Of a stretch of DNA of 64,000 nt, positions 56,809-64,000 are shown one piece after another. Under the pieces are notes generated by a model, which saw only the letters and a program-made list of their open reading frames with translations, was not told where the DNA came from and did not search any database. The stretch comes from Acidaminococcus fermentans_A (GTDB lineage: Bacteria; Bacillota; Negativicutes; Acidaminococcales; Acidaminococcaceae), in assembly GCF_052216985.1 (NCBI RefSeq), contig NZ_JBQOUY010000008.1, forward strand, positions 1-64,000, in the 5' to 3' direction. Every line of letters starts with the position of its first letter. Within the stretch, counting starts at the first letter, position 1. Made by a program: the position numbers and the translations under genes.

Positions 56809-57564
56809 CTACTCCATCATCCCCACAATCCACTCCTGCAATGCTCTGGCCGTTTCCGGGTCGAAAGGCTCCCCGGTCCGGTTGTTGTTGGAGATCACCC
56901 GGACGGCTCCGAAGGGGATCCCGAACCGGCCGGCCGTCTCCCCGGCAGCGGCGGTTTCCATTTCTTCGCACAGGGCACCGGTGGCCTGTTCCAGCTGCCG
57001 GATGGTGTCCGGACAGGCGTTCCACCGGTCTCCGGAAGCAATGCCCCCTACCAGGGCCCGGCCCCGGTGCCAGCGGATCCCTTCCCGGTCCAGCCACTCC
57101 AGGGCATCCTGATCGCACCAGTGCCAAAAAGGCTTTTCCCCGGTGAATCCGCTTTCTTTGCTTTCCCCTTCCAAAGCCTCCAGGTCCAGGGCATACTCCT
57201 GGCCATACCGGCTCTGGAACAAGGCATTGCTGTTGTACCACCGTTCTCCGATCACCAGATCGAAGGGCCATACCCCTTCCGGATAACCCCCTGCCGTCCC
57301 CTGGTTCAGCACCAGGGCAGGCTGGAACATGGTACATCCCACGGCAGTGGCCGCTGCCGCCGCTGCCGTGCCGATGCCCGTCCGGCTCAGGATCACCGGC
57401 TGGTCCCCCAGTTTGCCTTCCCAGAAGGGAAAGGCACTATACTGGAAGCTGCGGCAGTCAGTCAGAGCCTCCCGGAGCACCGCCACTTCCAATTCCATGG
57501 CTCCTTGCAGTAAAACCGGCTTTTCCCCCAGGAGAAAAGCCGGTTCCTTTTTCTGTCCTGCCAT
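56809..57564 (-). CDS. MTAN-like nucleoside phosphorylase superfamily hydrolase
   Basis: 251 residues of the PNP/UDP family: GAMELEVAVL (Glu24/Glu26), VLNQGTAGG, GGIASGDRWN and EEMETAA (Glu201-Glu203), as in methylthioadenosine/SAH nucleosidases. The position of the purine-binding Asp (ISD in MtnN) reads VISNNN (Asn226). That may change base preference, for example to a 6-oxopurine as in trimeric PNP or futalosine hydrolase. The substrate is open. Confidence 0.8.
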   Translation of the reverse strand: MAGQKKEPAFLLGEKPVLLQGAMELEVAVLREALTDCRSFQYSAFPFWEGKLGDQPVILSRTGIGTAAAAAATAVGCTMFQPALVLNQGTAGGYPEGVWPFDLVIGERWYNSNALFQSRYGQEYALDLEALEGESKESGFTGEKPFWHWCDQDALEWLDREGIRWHRGRALVGGIASGDRWNACPDTIRQLEQATGALCEEMETAAAGETAGRFGIPFGAVRVISNNNRTGEPFDPETARALQEWIVGMME

Positions 57565-57568
57565 ATCC

Positions 57569-58291
57569 TTACTCCAGGGTCAGGGCAAACAGCGTATTCA
57601 CCCGTACCGTCACTGTCAAGGCTTTGGGAGCCAGTTGGGTAGGAGTGGCTGCATCATTGGCCACCTCCAATTTTTCCATCCGAGCCATCAGGAGGGGCTG
57701 GGCTTCCACCACGGACGTGGTGGGGATGCTGGCCTGGCGCAGTACGCCCAGTCCCCGTCCGCCGGCATTGGCCACTGCCTGGGCCGTATATTTGGCATTT
57801 TCCACAGCCTGCCCCAGCAGCTGCCGTTTGATCAGGTTTTCATCCTGGAGCCCGAACCGCACATTGTCCATCCGGTTGGCACTTTCCAGACCCTTGTCGA
57901 TCACCGTCCCCAGAGCATCCAGGTTCCTGACCTTCACGCTCCAGTCTGCGGTCACCTGATAGCCCACAAGTTTCTGTCCCCCGTTCTTCTGATAGGTATA
58001 TCGAGGAGACACATTGTATCCTGTAGTGGCGATATCGTCCCGGGCAATGCCCTGGGCCACCATGGTACGCACGAATTTTTGGCTGGCCTGAGCCCCAGCT
58101 TCCCGGACTTCTTCCAGGGTCGCTCCCTGTTTCTCATAGGCAAAGTTCACCGTGGCCATGTCCGGCTCCACCGTACGGCTGGCTGTCCCGGTGATCTGGA
58201 TGGTGTCCAAGGGCTGGTCCGCCCAGGCCGGTGTGGCATGGAGGCTAAAAGCCAGTACAGCTGCTGCAAACAATGCTCCGAATTTTTTCAT
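57569..58291 (-). CDS. Periplasmic SIMPL domain protein (DUF541)
   Basis: 240 residues with signal peptide (cleavage near PAWADQ, about 25) and a SIMPL domain (ITGTASRTVEPDMATVNF, VGYQVTADWSVKVRN, KALTVTVRVN). Envelope-stress-associated family of uncertain mechanism. The ATG at 58291 follows GGGGTGATT. The nucleosidase gene begins 4 nt later. Confidence 0.88.
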   Translation of the reverse strand: MKKFGALFAAAVLAFSLHATPAWADQPLDTIQITGTASRTVEPDMATVNFAYEKQGATLEEVREAGAQASQKFVRTMVAQGIARDDIATTGYNVSPRYTYQKNGGQKLVGYQVTADWSVKVRNLDALGTVIDKGLESANRMDNVRFGLQDENLIKRQLLGQAVENAKYTAQAVANAGGRGLGVLRQASIPTTSVVEAQPLLMARMEKLEVANDAATPTQLAPKALTVTVRVNTLFALTLE

Positions 58292-58363
58292 AGAATCACC
58301 CCATAAGAAATTTGTGAATACAGGTATTATAGCATACTTTGGACAGAACGGATGATGCAACAG

Positions 58364-58873
58364 TCATTTTTCCAGGCAGGTTACCTGTCCCTCCTGGGCC
58401 TTCTGCCAAGCAGGACAGTCCCCGCTGATAGCCCCATGGCATTCTCTCATGCTGCTGCGCTGGGTTTCCACGATATCCTGGGTCACATCCCCCAGGGTGA
58501 TTCCCTTCAGATGGTCCATACACAGCCGGTCCAGATCCCGGTACAGGGCATCGAACACGGCGGACATGCCACTGCTGATGAAGCAGTTGTTCTCTTCGTT
58601 CCCGCTGCGCCACTTGGTATCCACGAAGACGGTTCCCATTCCTTGGGCGATCTCGTACAAGGTGACTTTTTCCAGCCCTTCACAAGGACAGTATCCTCCC
58701 ACATGGCCTTCCCGGGTGGTGATGATGCCCATTTTCTTCAATTTTCCCATGATTTTCCGGACCCTTGCCGGATTGGTGCAGATGTTTTCCGCCAATTCTT
58801 CGCTGGAAGCCAGACACCCCCGATGGGACAAATAGACTAACGCATGGACAGCCACAATAAAATCACTTTTCAT
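58364..58873 (-). CDS. Rrf2 family transcription regulator
   Basis: 169 residues: N-terminal winged helix (DFIVAVHALVYLSH, NPARVRKIMGKLKKMGII) and a C-terminal part with several Cys (CFISSG, CMDHL, ECHGA, DCPAW), possible Fe-S or redox ligands. It follows trxB by about 50 nt, so it may sense redox state and control trx or neighbouring genes. Start at ATG 58873; a weak ribosome site leaves TTG 58885 possible. Confidence 0.85.
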   Translation of the reverse strand: MKSDFIVAVHALVYLSHRGCLASSEELAENICTNPARVRKIMGKLKKMGIITTREGHVGGYCPCEGLEKVTLYEIAQGMGTVFVDTKWRSGNEENNCFISSGMSAVFDALYRDLDRLCMDHLKGITLGDVTQDIVETQRSSMRECHGAISGDCPAWQKAQEGQVTCLEK

Positions 58874-58924
58874 ACTTGCTCGCAAAGCAGGCCGGTCTCT
58901 GCCAGCCTGCTTTTCCCCTTCCTT

Positions 58925-59842
58925 TTATTTTTCGTTGAGATATTCCTCGGCAAAATGGACGGCTACCGCTCCGTCGGCAGCAGCGGTGACGATCTGACGC
59001 ACGGCCTTGGTCCGCACATCCCCTACGGCGAACACACCGGGTACGGAGGTTTTGGTGTCTTCCCCTGCCAGGATATAGCCGGCCTTGTCGGTGGCCACCT
59101 GTCCGGCCGCCAGGCTGCTTTCCGGCAGCTGTCCGATGGCTACGAACAGGCCATCCGCCGGCAGCACCCGTTTCTCTCCGGTCTTCACATCCGTCAGCTC
59201 CACCCCGGTCAGTTTCTTGTCTGCCTGGAGCCCGGAAACTACACTATTCCAGATGATCTCCACCCCGGCGTCCTTCAGCCTCTGGAGATAAATGGGCGTA
59301 GCCCGCAGGGTATCCCGCCGGTGGACCAGATAGACCTTGCTGGCCAGTTTGGCCAGGTACAGGGCATCGCCCACAGCCGTATTGCCCCCGCCGTTGACCA
59401 CCACCACTTTGTCTTTGTAGAAGTTGCCGTCACAGGTGGCGCAATAGGCCACGCCCCGGTTCACCAGAGCCTCCTCCTGGGGGATCCCCAGTTTCCGAGG
59501 ATGGGCCCCCGTAGCCAAGATCACCGTCCGGCCCAGGAAGGTCCCTTCTGAAGTTTCCACCACTTTGGGGTCCGCTAAGAGATCCAGTTTGGTGACTTCC
59601 GCAAAGACCGTTTCCGCTCCGGCCTTCTCTGCACCTTCCTGCATCCGTTCTCCCAGTTCGAACCCATCTATCACACCAGGGAAGCCAGGATAGTTTTCCA
59701 CATCGCTGGTGGTAGCCATCTGTCCTCCCGGGGACAGCTTTTCCAGCACTGCGGTAGAGAAACCGCTCCGGGCCCCGTAGAGGGCGGCGGTATAGCCAGC
59801 GGGGCCGCCGCCCACGATCAGGATGTCATAGACTTTGCTCAT
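58925..59842 (-). CDS. trxB: Thioredoxin reductase
   Basis: 305 residues. FAD motif GGGPAGYTAA (11-20), redox-active CATC (Cys134, Cys137), NADPH motif GGGNTA and GVFAVGDV near the end. Reduces the thioredoxin encoded just upstream; stop of trxA and start of trxB overlap (ATGA). The extra upstream frame lies in trxA and is not coding. Confidence 0.95.
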   Translation of the reverse strand: MSKVYDILIVGGGPAGYTAALYGARSGFSTAVLEKLSPGGQMATTSDVENYPGFPGVIDGFELGERMQEGAEKAGAETVFAEVTKLDLLADPKVVETSEGTFLGRTVILATGAHPRKLGIPQEEALVNRGVAYCATCDGNFYKDKVVVVNGGGNTAVGDALYLAKLASKVYLVHRRDTLRATPIYLQRLKDAGVEIIWNSVVSGLQADKKLTGVELTDVKTGEKRVLPADGLFVAIGQLPESSLAAGQVATDKAGYILAGEDTKTSVPGVFAVGDVRTKAVRQIVTAAADGAVAVHFAEEYLNEK

Positions 59843-60165
59843 AATACGCCTTTCTCCTGGAGCCAGGTCTTCACCGCTGCTTTGGAAGGCGGGTTCACCA
59901 GCAGTTCGCTGCACTGGCCGTCTTTCACCAGCATCAGGCTGGGGATGGTCTCGATCTTGTACTGTTCTGCCAGTTCCCGTTCTTCATCGATGTTCACGCC
60001 GCCGAAAGACACCTTGTCGGCGATTTCCATAGCCAGCTGGCCCAGGGCCGGTTTCAGCCGTTTGCAGTACCCGCACCAAGGAGCGGAAAAGCCTACCACC
60101 ATGGGTTTGCTGCTCTGGAGCACCTCTTTATCGAAATTGTCTTTGGTGATATGTAAGAATTCCAT
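59839..60165 (-). CDS. trxA: Thioredoxin with CGYC active site
   Basis: 108 residues, thioredoxin fold with cis-Pro motif IETIPSLMLV. The active site is WCGYC (Cys31, Cys34), not the usual WCGPC; the Tyr would change the redox potential. AAAGGAGGTCG ribosome site. Operon trxA-trxB-(Rrf2). Confidence 0.92.
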   Translation of the reverse strand: MEFLHITKDNFDKEVLQSSKPMVVGFSAPWCGYCKRLKPALGQLAMEIADKVSFGGVNIDEERELAEQYKIETIPSLMLVKDGQCSELLVNPPSKAAVKTWLQEKGVL

Positions 60166-60211
60166 GAATACGACCTCCTTTAATCTATTGAAAACAGTGG
60201 ATCTTTAATTA

Positions 60212-60245
60212 CTGTAATTTTAGCAAATACAGTTAAAAAAGTCAA
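60212..60245 (-). promoter_or_regulatory. trxA promoter overlapping the nhaC terminator
   Basis: TTGACT (60245-60240), 17 nt, TAAAAT (60222-60217) with TGC extension on the minus strand. The -35 lies in the foot of the nhaC terminator stem. An inverted repeat CTGTA-N11-TACAG (60212-60232) covers the -10 and could be an operator, for example for the Rrf2 protein. Confidence 0.65.
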
Positions 60246-60281
60246 GAGGGGCTGTTGCCTATGCAAACAGCCCCTCCTGAC
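60234..60281 (-). terminator. Terminator of nhaC
   Basis: Long stem GTCAGGAGGGGCTGTT / AACAGCCCCTCTTGAC with small mismatches and TTTTTT on the minus strand. Core GGGGCTGTT is shared with hairpins at 118-156 and 61610-61648. Confidence 0.85.
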
Positions 60282-60286
60282 TTCCT

Positions 60287-61594
60287 TTACTTGTTCTCAT
60301 GGGTCCCCAGCTGGATGGTCACGCAGGCAGCGATGAGGAGAGCGTAGATATAGTAGCAGTATTTCATCACTTCCAGAGGCGAGGTGCCTGCCAGCTGGGT
60401 GACGATCAGCATCCCTCCGTCATGGGGCATGACGCACAGGAAGCTGCAGGCGAAGATATCCACCAGGCTGGCCAGCCGTTTGGGAGCGATCTCGTATTTC
60501 TTCCCGATGACCTTAGCGATGGGACAGGTGACGATGATGGCGATGGTGTTGTTCACCATGGCGGCCGAAAGGATCCCGGAAAGGAGACCGATGCCGTATT
60601 CAGCTCCCTTCCGGCCATGGATCCAGCCGGTGATCTTGGCCACCAGCCATTCCACACCCCCGTAATACCGGACCAAGCCGATGATCCCAGAGACCAGGAT
60701 GGCCACCATGCTGATGGAGAACATGTCCGCCATCCCATCTCCCAGCCCTTTGGACCAGGTGAATATATCCACCGTTCCCTGGGAAAGGCCGATGACTCCG
60801 GTCAAAAGGATGCCGCCGAACAGCACCAGGGCCACATTGATCCCCAGAAGGGCCAAGACCAGGACCACCACATAGGGCAGAACCTGCAAGATATTGTAAT
60901 CCCCCACCTGGATGCCTCCTTGGACCTGGCCGCTGACCAGATAGAACAGCACCAGGCTCACCAGGGCTGCCGGCAGGGCAATGGCGAAGTTCATCCGGAA
61001 CTTGTCCCGCATTTTCGATCCGCACCCTTCTGCCGCCGCAATGGTGGTATCAGAGATCATGGACAGGTTATCTCCGAAATAAGACCCGCAGATCACCGCG
61101 GCGCACACCGCTGCTGCGTTGAGGCCGGCCCCCTGGGCCACACCGATGGCCACTGGAGCCATGGCGGCGATGGTCCCCATGCTGGTGCCGATGGCCGTGG
61201 AGATGAAGCAGCAGATCAGGAACACCCCAGGGATCAGGAAAGAAGGCGGGATAAACTGAAGACAGAAATTTACCACGGAACTCTTGCCTCCGATGGCAGC
61301 AGCGGCTCCCTGGAAGCCTCCGGCCAGGAGGTAGATCAGCACGATCATCATGACCCCGGGATCCCCCATGCCGGTACAGTAAACCTTTAATTTTTCATCA
61401 ATGGGACCTTTCCTCCAGAGATAAAACGCCACCAGGGTCCCGGCCAGGAGTGCCACGTGCCGGGGCAGGAAGCTGAAAGGTTTGGGGAACCCCAGGAGAG
61501 TGAAACAGAGACCGCAGCCAATATACAGTCCCAGGAAAACCAGAAGGGGCAGGAAGGCCAGCCCTCCCAGATTGCGGCTTTCATCGTTTTTCAT
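60287..61594 (-). CDS. nhaC: NhaC family Na+/H+ antiporter
   Basis: 435 residues, about eleven to twelve transmembrane helices, with family-like motifs STAIGTSMGTIAAMAPVAIG, GSYFGDNLSMISDTT and AAMVNNTIAIIVT. Exchanges sodium (or another cation/organic substrate) for protons at the inner membrane. Substrate not certain from sequence. AAAGGAAGAT precedes the start. Confidence 0.85.
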   Translation of the reverse strand: MKNDESRNLGGLAFLPLLVFLGLYIGCGLCFTLLGFPKPFSFLPRHVALLAGTLVAFYLWRKGPIDEKLKVYCTGMGDPGVMMIVLIYLLAGGFQGAAAAIGGKSSVVNFCLQFIPPSFLIPGVFLICCFISTAIGTSMGTIAAMAPVAIGVAQGAGLNAAAVCAAVICGSYFGDNLSMISDTTIAAAEGCGSKMRDKFRMNFAIALPAALVSLVLFYLVSGQVQGGIQVGDYNILQVLPYVVVLVLALLGINVALVLFGGILLTGVIGLSQGTVDIFTWSKGLGDGMADMFSISMVAILVSGIIGLVRYYGGVEWLVAKITGWIHGRKGAEYGIGLLSGILSAAMVNNTIAIIVTCPIAKVIGKKYEIAPKRLASLVDIFACSFLCVMPHDGGMLIVTQLAGTSPLEVMKYCYYIYALLIAACVTIQLGTHENK

Positions 61595-61609
61595 GCTATC
61601 TTCCTTTCT

Positions 61610-61648
61610 AAAAAAGGGGCTGTTGCCTACGCAACAGCCCTTTTTGTG
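61610..61648 (-). terminator. Terminator of the ompH-like gene
   Basis: GGGCTGTTGC-GTAG-GCAACAGCCC with T run on the minus strand; the third member of this hairpin family. Confidence 0.85.
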
Positions 61649-61654
61649 TCTGAT

Positions 61655-62089
61655 TTATTTCGCTCCGACAGCCTTCAGTACATCGTTGGTGATATCCACG
61701 CCACCATCAACTACGGCACCGGCGCTAAGCACCGTATTGATGCCCTTTTCCTTGGCTACTTTGTGGACGGTATCCAGGATCTTCTTCCGGATGGGATCGA
61801 ACAGGTCCTGTTCTCTCTTGGCGATCCGTTCCGTCAGGGTATTGTCCAGGGCCCGTTTGCCGTTATCATCCAGGCTGGGGGCCTTTTCTTGGAATTCCTT
61901 CTGGGCTTTCTGCTGTTCCAGGCTCATGGCAGCCCGGGCAGAAGCAAAATCAGGATGGTGGGAGAATACCGTATTTAAATCTACATAACCGATGGTGTCA
62001 GCCGCATAGGCCGTAGCCGGTACCAGAGCGCCGGAGTATCCCACACACACCAGCAATGCCATAACCAGTGCCATAACTTGCTTTTTCAC
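61655..62089 (-). CDS. OmpH/Skp-like periplasmic chaperone
   Basis: 144 residues from a GTG start. Signal peptide to about 29 (ATAYAADTIGY), then the OmpH layout: YVDLNTVFSHHPDF, a charged helical hairpin and KGINTVLSAGAVVDGGVDIT, DVL near the end. Holds unfolded outer-membrane proteins, which supports a diderm host. AAAGGATG ribosome site. Confidence 0.85.
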   Translation of the reverse strand: MKKQVMALVMALLVCVGYSGALVPATAYAADTIGYVDLNTVFSHHPDFASARAAMSLEQQKAQKEFQEKAPSLDDNGKRALDNTLTERIAKREQDLFDPIRKKILDTVHKVAKEKGINTVLSAGAVVDGGVDITNDVLKAVGAK

Positions 62090-62183
62090 GTAAAATCATC
62101 CTTTCTGTGTGCAAACTTGCAGAGTTGCAAAAAGAGAATCTAACAGGAGTCATTATATCATGAGTGGTTTTCGGGCGCAAGAG

Positions 62184-62214
62184 AAAAAGGGGGTGTGAAA
62201 GAATCCACACCCCC
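62184..62214 (-). terminator. Terminator of copZ-like gene
   Basis: GGGGGTGTG / CACACCCCC with TTTTT on the minus strand; a sister of 56449-56485. Confidence 0.75.
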
Positions 62215-62236
62215 GGTCGCGACCCGCGACCCGCAG
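62215..62236. repeat. GGTCGCGACCCGCGACC short repeat
   Basis: CGCGACC units directly next to the preceding terminator, the same hairpin-plus-repeat arrangement as at 56486, 56752 and 62863. Confidence 0.55.
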
Positions 62237-62257
62237 CTTCGCTGCCCCTGACCATTT

Positions 62258-62458
62258 TTACGCCAGCTCGTACCCTGCGTCTTCGATGACCTTCTTGAAT
62301 TCGTCCTGGGGAATATCCCGGTCCGCCGTCACTTTGGCGGTACCTTTTTCCAGGTTTACGTCCACAGCAGAAACGCCGGCCATGGCGGCCAGGGCATCAT
62401 GGACATGTTTCTGGCAGTTGACACACATCATTCCGTTGACTTTCAGTTCTTTTTCCAT
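62258..62458 (-). CDS. copZ: CopZ-like heavy-metal chaperone
   Basis: 66 residues, one HMA domain with metal site GMMCVNC (Cys12, Cys15) and ALAAMAGVSAVDVNLEKG. Carries Cu(I) or a similar ion in the cytoplasm. The ATG at 62458 follows GAAGGAGG. It lies 43 nt after csoR, which probably controls it. Confidence 0.88.
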   Translation of the reverse strand: MEKELKVNGMMCVNCQKHVHDALAAMAGVSAVDVNLEKGTAKVTADRDIPQDEFKKVIEDAGYELA

Positions 62459-62501
62459 TGTTTTTTCCTCCTTCAGTTTACACAGGCAATCGGCCATTTT
62501 T

Positions 62502-62792
62502 TCATTTCATCAGTTTCTGCAGGGTTTCGCACAGCTCGTCCACTACAGAATCATCTCCGGCCCGGATATCGTTCACCACACAGGATTTGATGTGGTTGGC
62601 CAGGAGCTTTTTATTGAAGGCATTGAGACCGTTGGTGATGGCGCTGACCTGGGTCAGGATATCCACACAGTACCGGTCCTCTTCCAGCATTTTTTTCACT
62701 CCCCGCACCTGGCCTTCGATCCGGTTCAGCCGGGTGATCAGATCCTGATAATCCTTACATTCTTTATCCCGCACTGTCTTCAGATGTTCCAT
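62502..62792 (-). CDS. csoR: CsoR family copper-sensing repressor
   Basis: 96 residues with the CsoR fold (RLNRIEGQVRGVKKMLEEDR) and the Cu(I) ligands Cys42, His67 and Cys71. Should release its operator when copper is high, freeing csoR-copZ. ACGGAGG ribosome site. Confidence 0.92.
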   Translation of the reverse strand: MEHLKTVRDKECKDYQDLITRLNRIEGQVRGVKKMLEEDRYCVDILTQVSAITNGLNAFNKKLLANHIKSCVVNDIRAGDDSVVDELCETLQKLMK

Positions 62793-62815
62793 GGTACTAT
62801 ACCTCCGTTACGTAT

Positions 62816-62844
62816 ATTGTAATCGGAAGGAAAGGGATTGTCAA
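62816..62844 (-). promoter_or_regulatory. csoR promoter, -35 within the ileS terminator
   Basis: TTGACA (62844-62839), 17 nt, TACAAT (62821-62816) on the minus strand. The -35 lies in the hairpin at 62829-62860. Confidence 0.75.
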
Positions 62845-62860
62845 GATGACAATCCCTTTT
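62829..62860. terminator. Terminator hairpin after ileS
   Basis: AAAGGGATTGTCA / TGACAATCCCTTT, near-perfect with a short loop; T runs are weak (CCCTTTTAC on plus, CCCTTTCC on minus). Confidence 0.65.
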
Positions 62861-62862
62861 AC

Positions 62863-62919
62863 GGGGTCTCGGGTCTCGAGTCCCGAGACCGGCGTGTTGC
62901 CCGTCACAGGCAACACACC
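62863..62919 (-). repeat. CGAGAC repeat with GTGTTGCC hairpin after ileS
   Basis: Palindromic string with GGTCTCG and CGAGACC units (62863-62890), next to hairpin GTGTTGCC / GGCAACAC (62893-62917), directly after the ileS stop. Related to 56752-56806. Confidence 0.6.
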
Positions 62920-62923
62920 TTCC

Positions 62924-64000
62924 TCACTCCACCGCTTCGCAGCATTTTGCGCAGAGAGTGGGATGCTTGGGATCCTGGCCTACGGTCTTGCTGTAGCACC
63001 AGCACCGTTCGCATTTCTCCCCTTCAGCGGCTTCCACCACCACTTTCAGGTCGTCCCGGCCGGTGGCTTCCCCGGCTTCGGTGAGTCCTTCGTGGACTTC
63101 CGCCTGGGACACGATCAAAAGGGTGGGCAGATCTTTTTCTACAGCCTTCAGTTCCGCCAGGGCATCCCCGGTGGCATACAGTTCCACCTTGGCATCCAGG
63201 GAATGGCCGATGGTCTTGGCCCGCCGGGCCCCTTCCAGCACCTTGGTGATCTCGCCCCGGATGGCGATGAAGGCATCCCATTTGGCTTTCAGGTCTTCCT
63301 TCACATATTCCGGATGGGCCTGGGGCCAAGGCAGCATCTGGACGCTTTCCGGCGCATCCGCCGGTTTGTTCATATACTGGTAGACTTCTTCCATGGTGAA
63401 GCTCAGCACAGGCATCAGCATCACCACCAGTTCCCGGAGGATCTGGGTCATGGCCGTCTGGGCGGACCGGCGGGCTTTGCTGTCCTTCCGGCTGGTGTAC
63501 AGACGGTCTTTGATGATATCCAGGTAGAAGGAGCTCATGTCCACAGTGCAGAAATCGTGGATGGCATGGAACAGCACATGGAAATCGTAGGTCTCATAAG
63601 CTTCGGTGACCGCCTTCTTCAGGGATTCGAAGCGCATCAGGGCCCATTGATCCAGTTCTTCCATTTCCTCGAAGGGAACCTTTTCCGTTTCATAATCGAA
63701 GTCGTGGGTATTCCCCAGGATGTACCGGATGGTATTCCGGACTTTCCGGTAAGCTTCCGCCAGCTGCTTCAGGATCACCGGAGAGATCCGCACATCCTGC
63801 TTGTAGTCGGAAGAGGCCGCCCACAGACGGACAATATCTGCCCCGTACTGGTCGATGACTTCCTGAGGCACCACCACGTTCCCCAGGGATTTGGACATCT
63901 TCCGGCCTTCCCCATCCAGCACATAGCCGTGGGTCAGCACGCTCCGATAGGGAGCCTTGCCGGTGACGGCCACGGAAGTCAGGAGGGAGCTCTGGAACCA
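62924..64000 (-). CDS. ileS: Isoleucyl-tRNA synthetase, C-terminal part (runs off window)
   Basis: Only about 358 residues are in the window. KMSKS loop, anticodon-binding domain (FHAIHDFCTVDMSSFYLD) and C-terminal zinc finger (EKCERCWCYSK...LCAKCC) agree with bacterial IleRS that charges tRNA-Ile. The 5' part, including the HIGH motif and editing domain, lies beyond 64000. Confidence 0.94.
   Translation of the reverse strand, partial: WFQSSLLTSVAVTGKAPYRSVLTHGYVLDGEGRKMSKSLGNVVVPQEVIDQYGADIVRLWAASSDYKQDVRISPVILKQLAEAYRKVRNTIRYILGNTHDFDYETEKVPFEEMEELDQWALMRFESLKKAVTEAYETYDFHVLFHAIHDFCTVDMSSFYLDIIKDRLYTSRKDSKARRSAQTAMTQILRELVVMLMPVLSFTMEEVYQYMNKPADAPESVQMLPWPQAHPEYVKEDLKAKWDAFIAIRGEITKVLEGARRAKTIGHSLDAKVELYATGDALAELKAVEKDLPTLLIVSQAEVHEGLTEAGEATGRDDLKVVVEAAEGEKCERCWCYSKTVGQDPKHPTLCAKCCEAVE

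Noticed and set aside
1..64000. CRISPR array
   Set aside because: No regularly spaced repeats of 23-47 nt with unique spacers; the short CGAGAC/ACTAGT strings are tandem and lack spacers.

Overview
The window looks like a chromosome segment of a diderm Firmicute of the genus Acidaminococcus (Negativicutes). The thlA-bcd-hbd-crt butyrate block, and a Bcd that from memory closely resembles the structurally characterised Acidaminococcus fermentans butyryl-CoA dehydrogenase, are the main evidence; an OmpH/Skp-like periplasmic chaperone fits a cell with an outer membrane. The genus is a recollection, not a search result.

Layout. 1-7184 is host DNA, all minus strand: an M18 aminopeptidase, a GH3 hexosaminidase-like protein, then crt, hbd, bcd and thlA (transcribed thlA to crt). 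7185-50959 is a complete-looking temperate podovirus prophage bounded by a 12-bp direct repeat. 50960-64000 is host again: zinc-ribbon membrane protein, unknown 508-aa protein, nth, a PFL/DUF711 protein, an ACT protein, purC, an MTAN-like nucleosidase, a SIMPL protein, an Rrf2 regulator, trxB-trxA, an NhaC antiporter, an OmpH-like protein, a CopZ-like chaperone, csoR and the 3' end of ileS.

Prophage. From the right: a tyrosine integrase (plus), a tRNA-Tyr and tRNA-like sequences (minus), a plus-strand lysogeny operon (S24 repressor, two membrane proteins, two small secreted proteins), then a divergent cro-like gene and about 30 early genes on the minus strand: Rha/KilAC antirepressor, Rad52/Sak-type annealing protein, HNH protein, replisome organizer, helicase loader, YopX, MazG-like protein, SSB, RusA, a GroES-like protein and an ArpU-like late regulator. 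A small plus-strand cargo cassette interrupts the order at 34.4-35.3 kb. The late genes follow: terminase, portal, scaffold, capsid (like Bordetella phage BPP-1), T7-like tail tubular and internal virion proteins, a 2,893-residue polyvalent ejection protein, holin, endolysin, a nested spanin-like pair, collagen-like tail fibre and tail tip.

Most notable: (i) the attachment core contains the -10 box of the host butyrate operon, so the integrated prophage supplies consensus-like -35 boxes; (ii) the giant virion protein strings together Barnase-like nuclease, ADP-ribosyltransferase-like and zincin modules; (iii) two long overlapping frames look like inner- and outer-spanin genes; (iv) host spacers carry a family of composite repeats combining terminator hairpins with short self-complementary repeats; (v) two host terminators carry the -35 box of the next gene in their stems.
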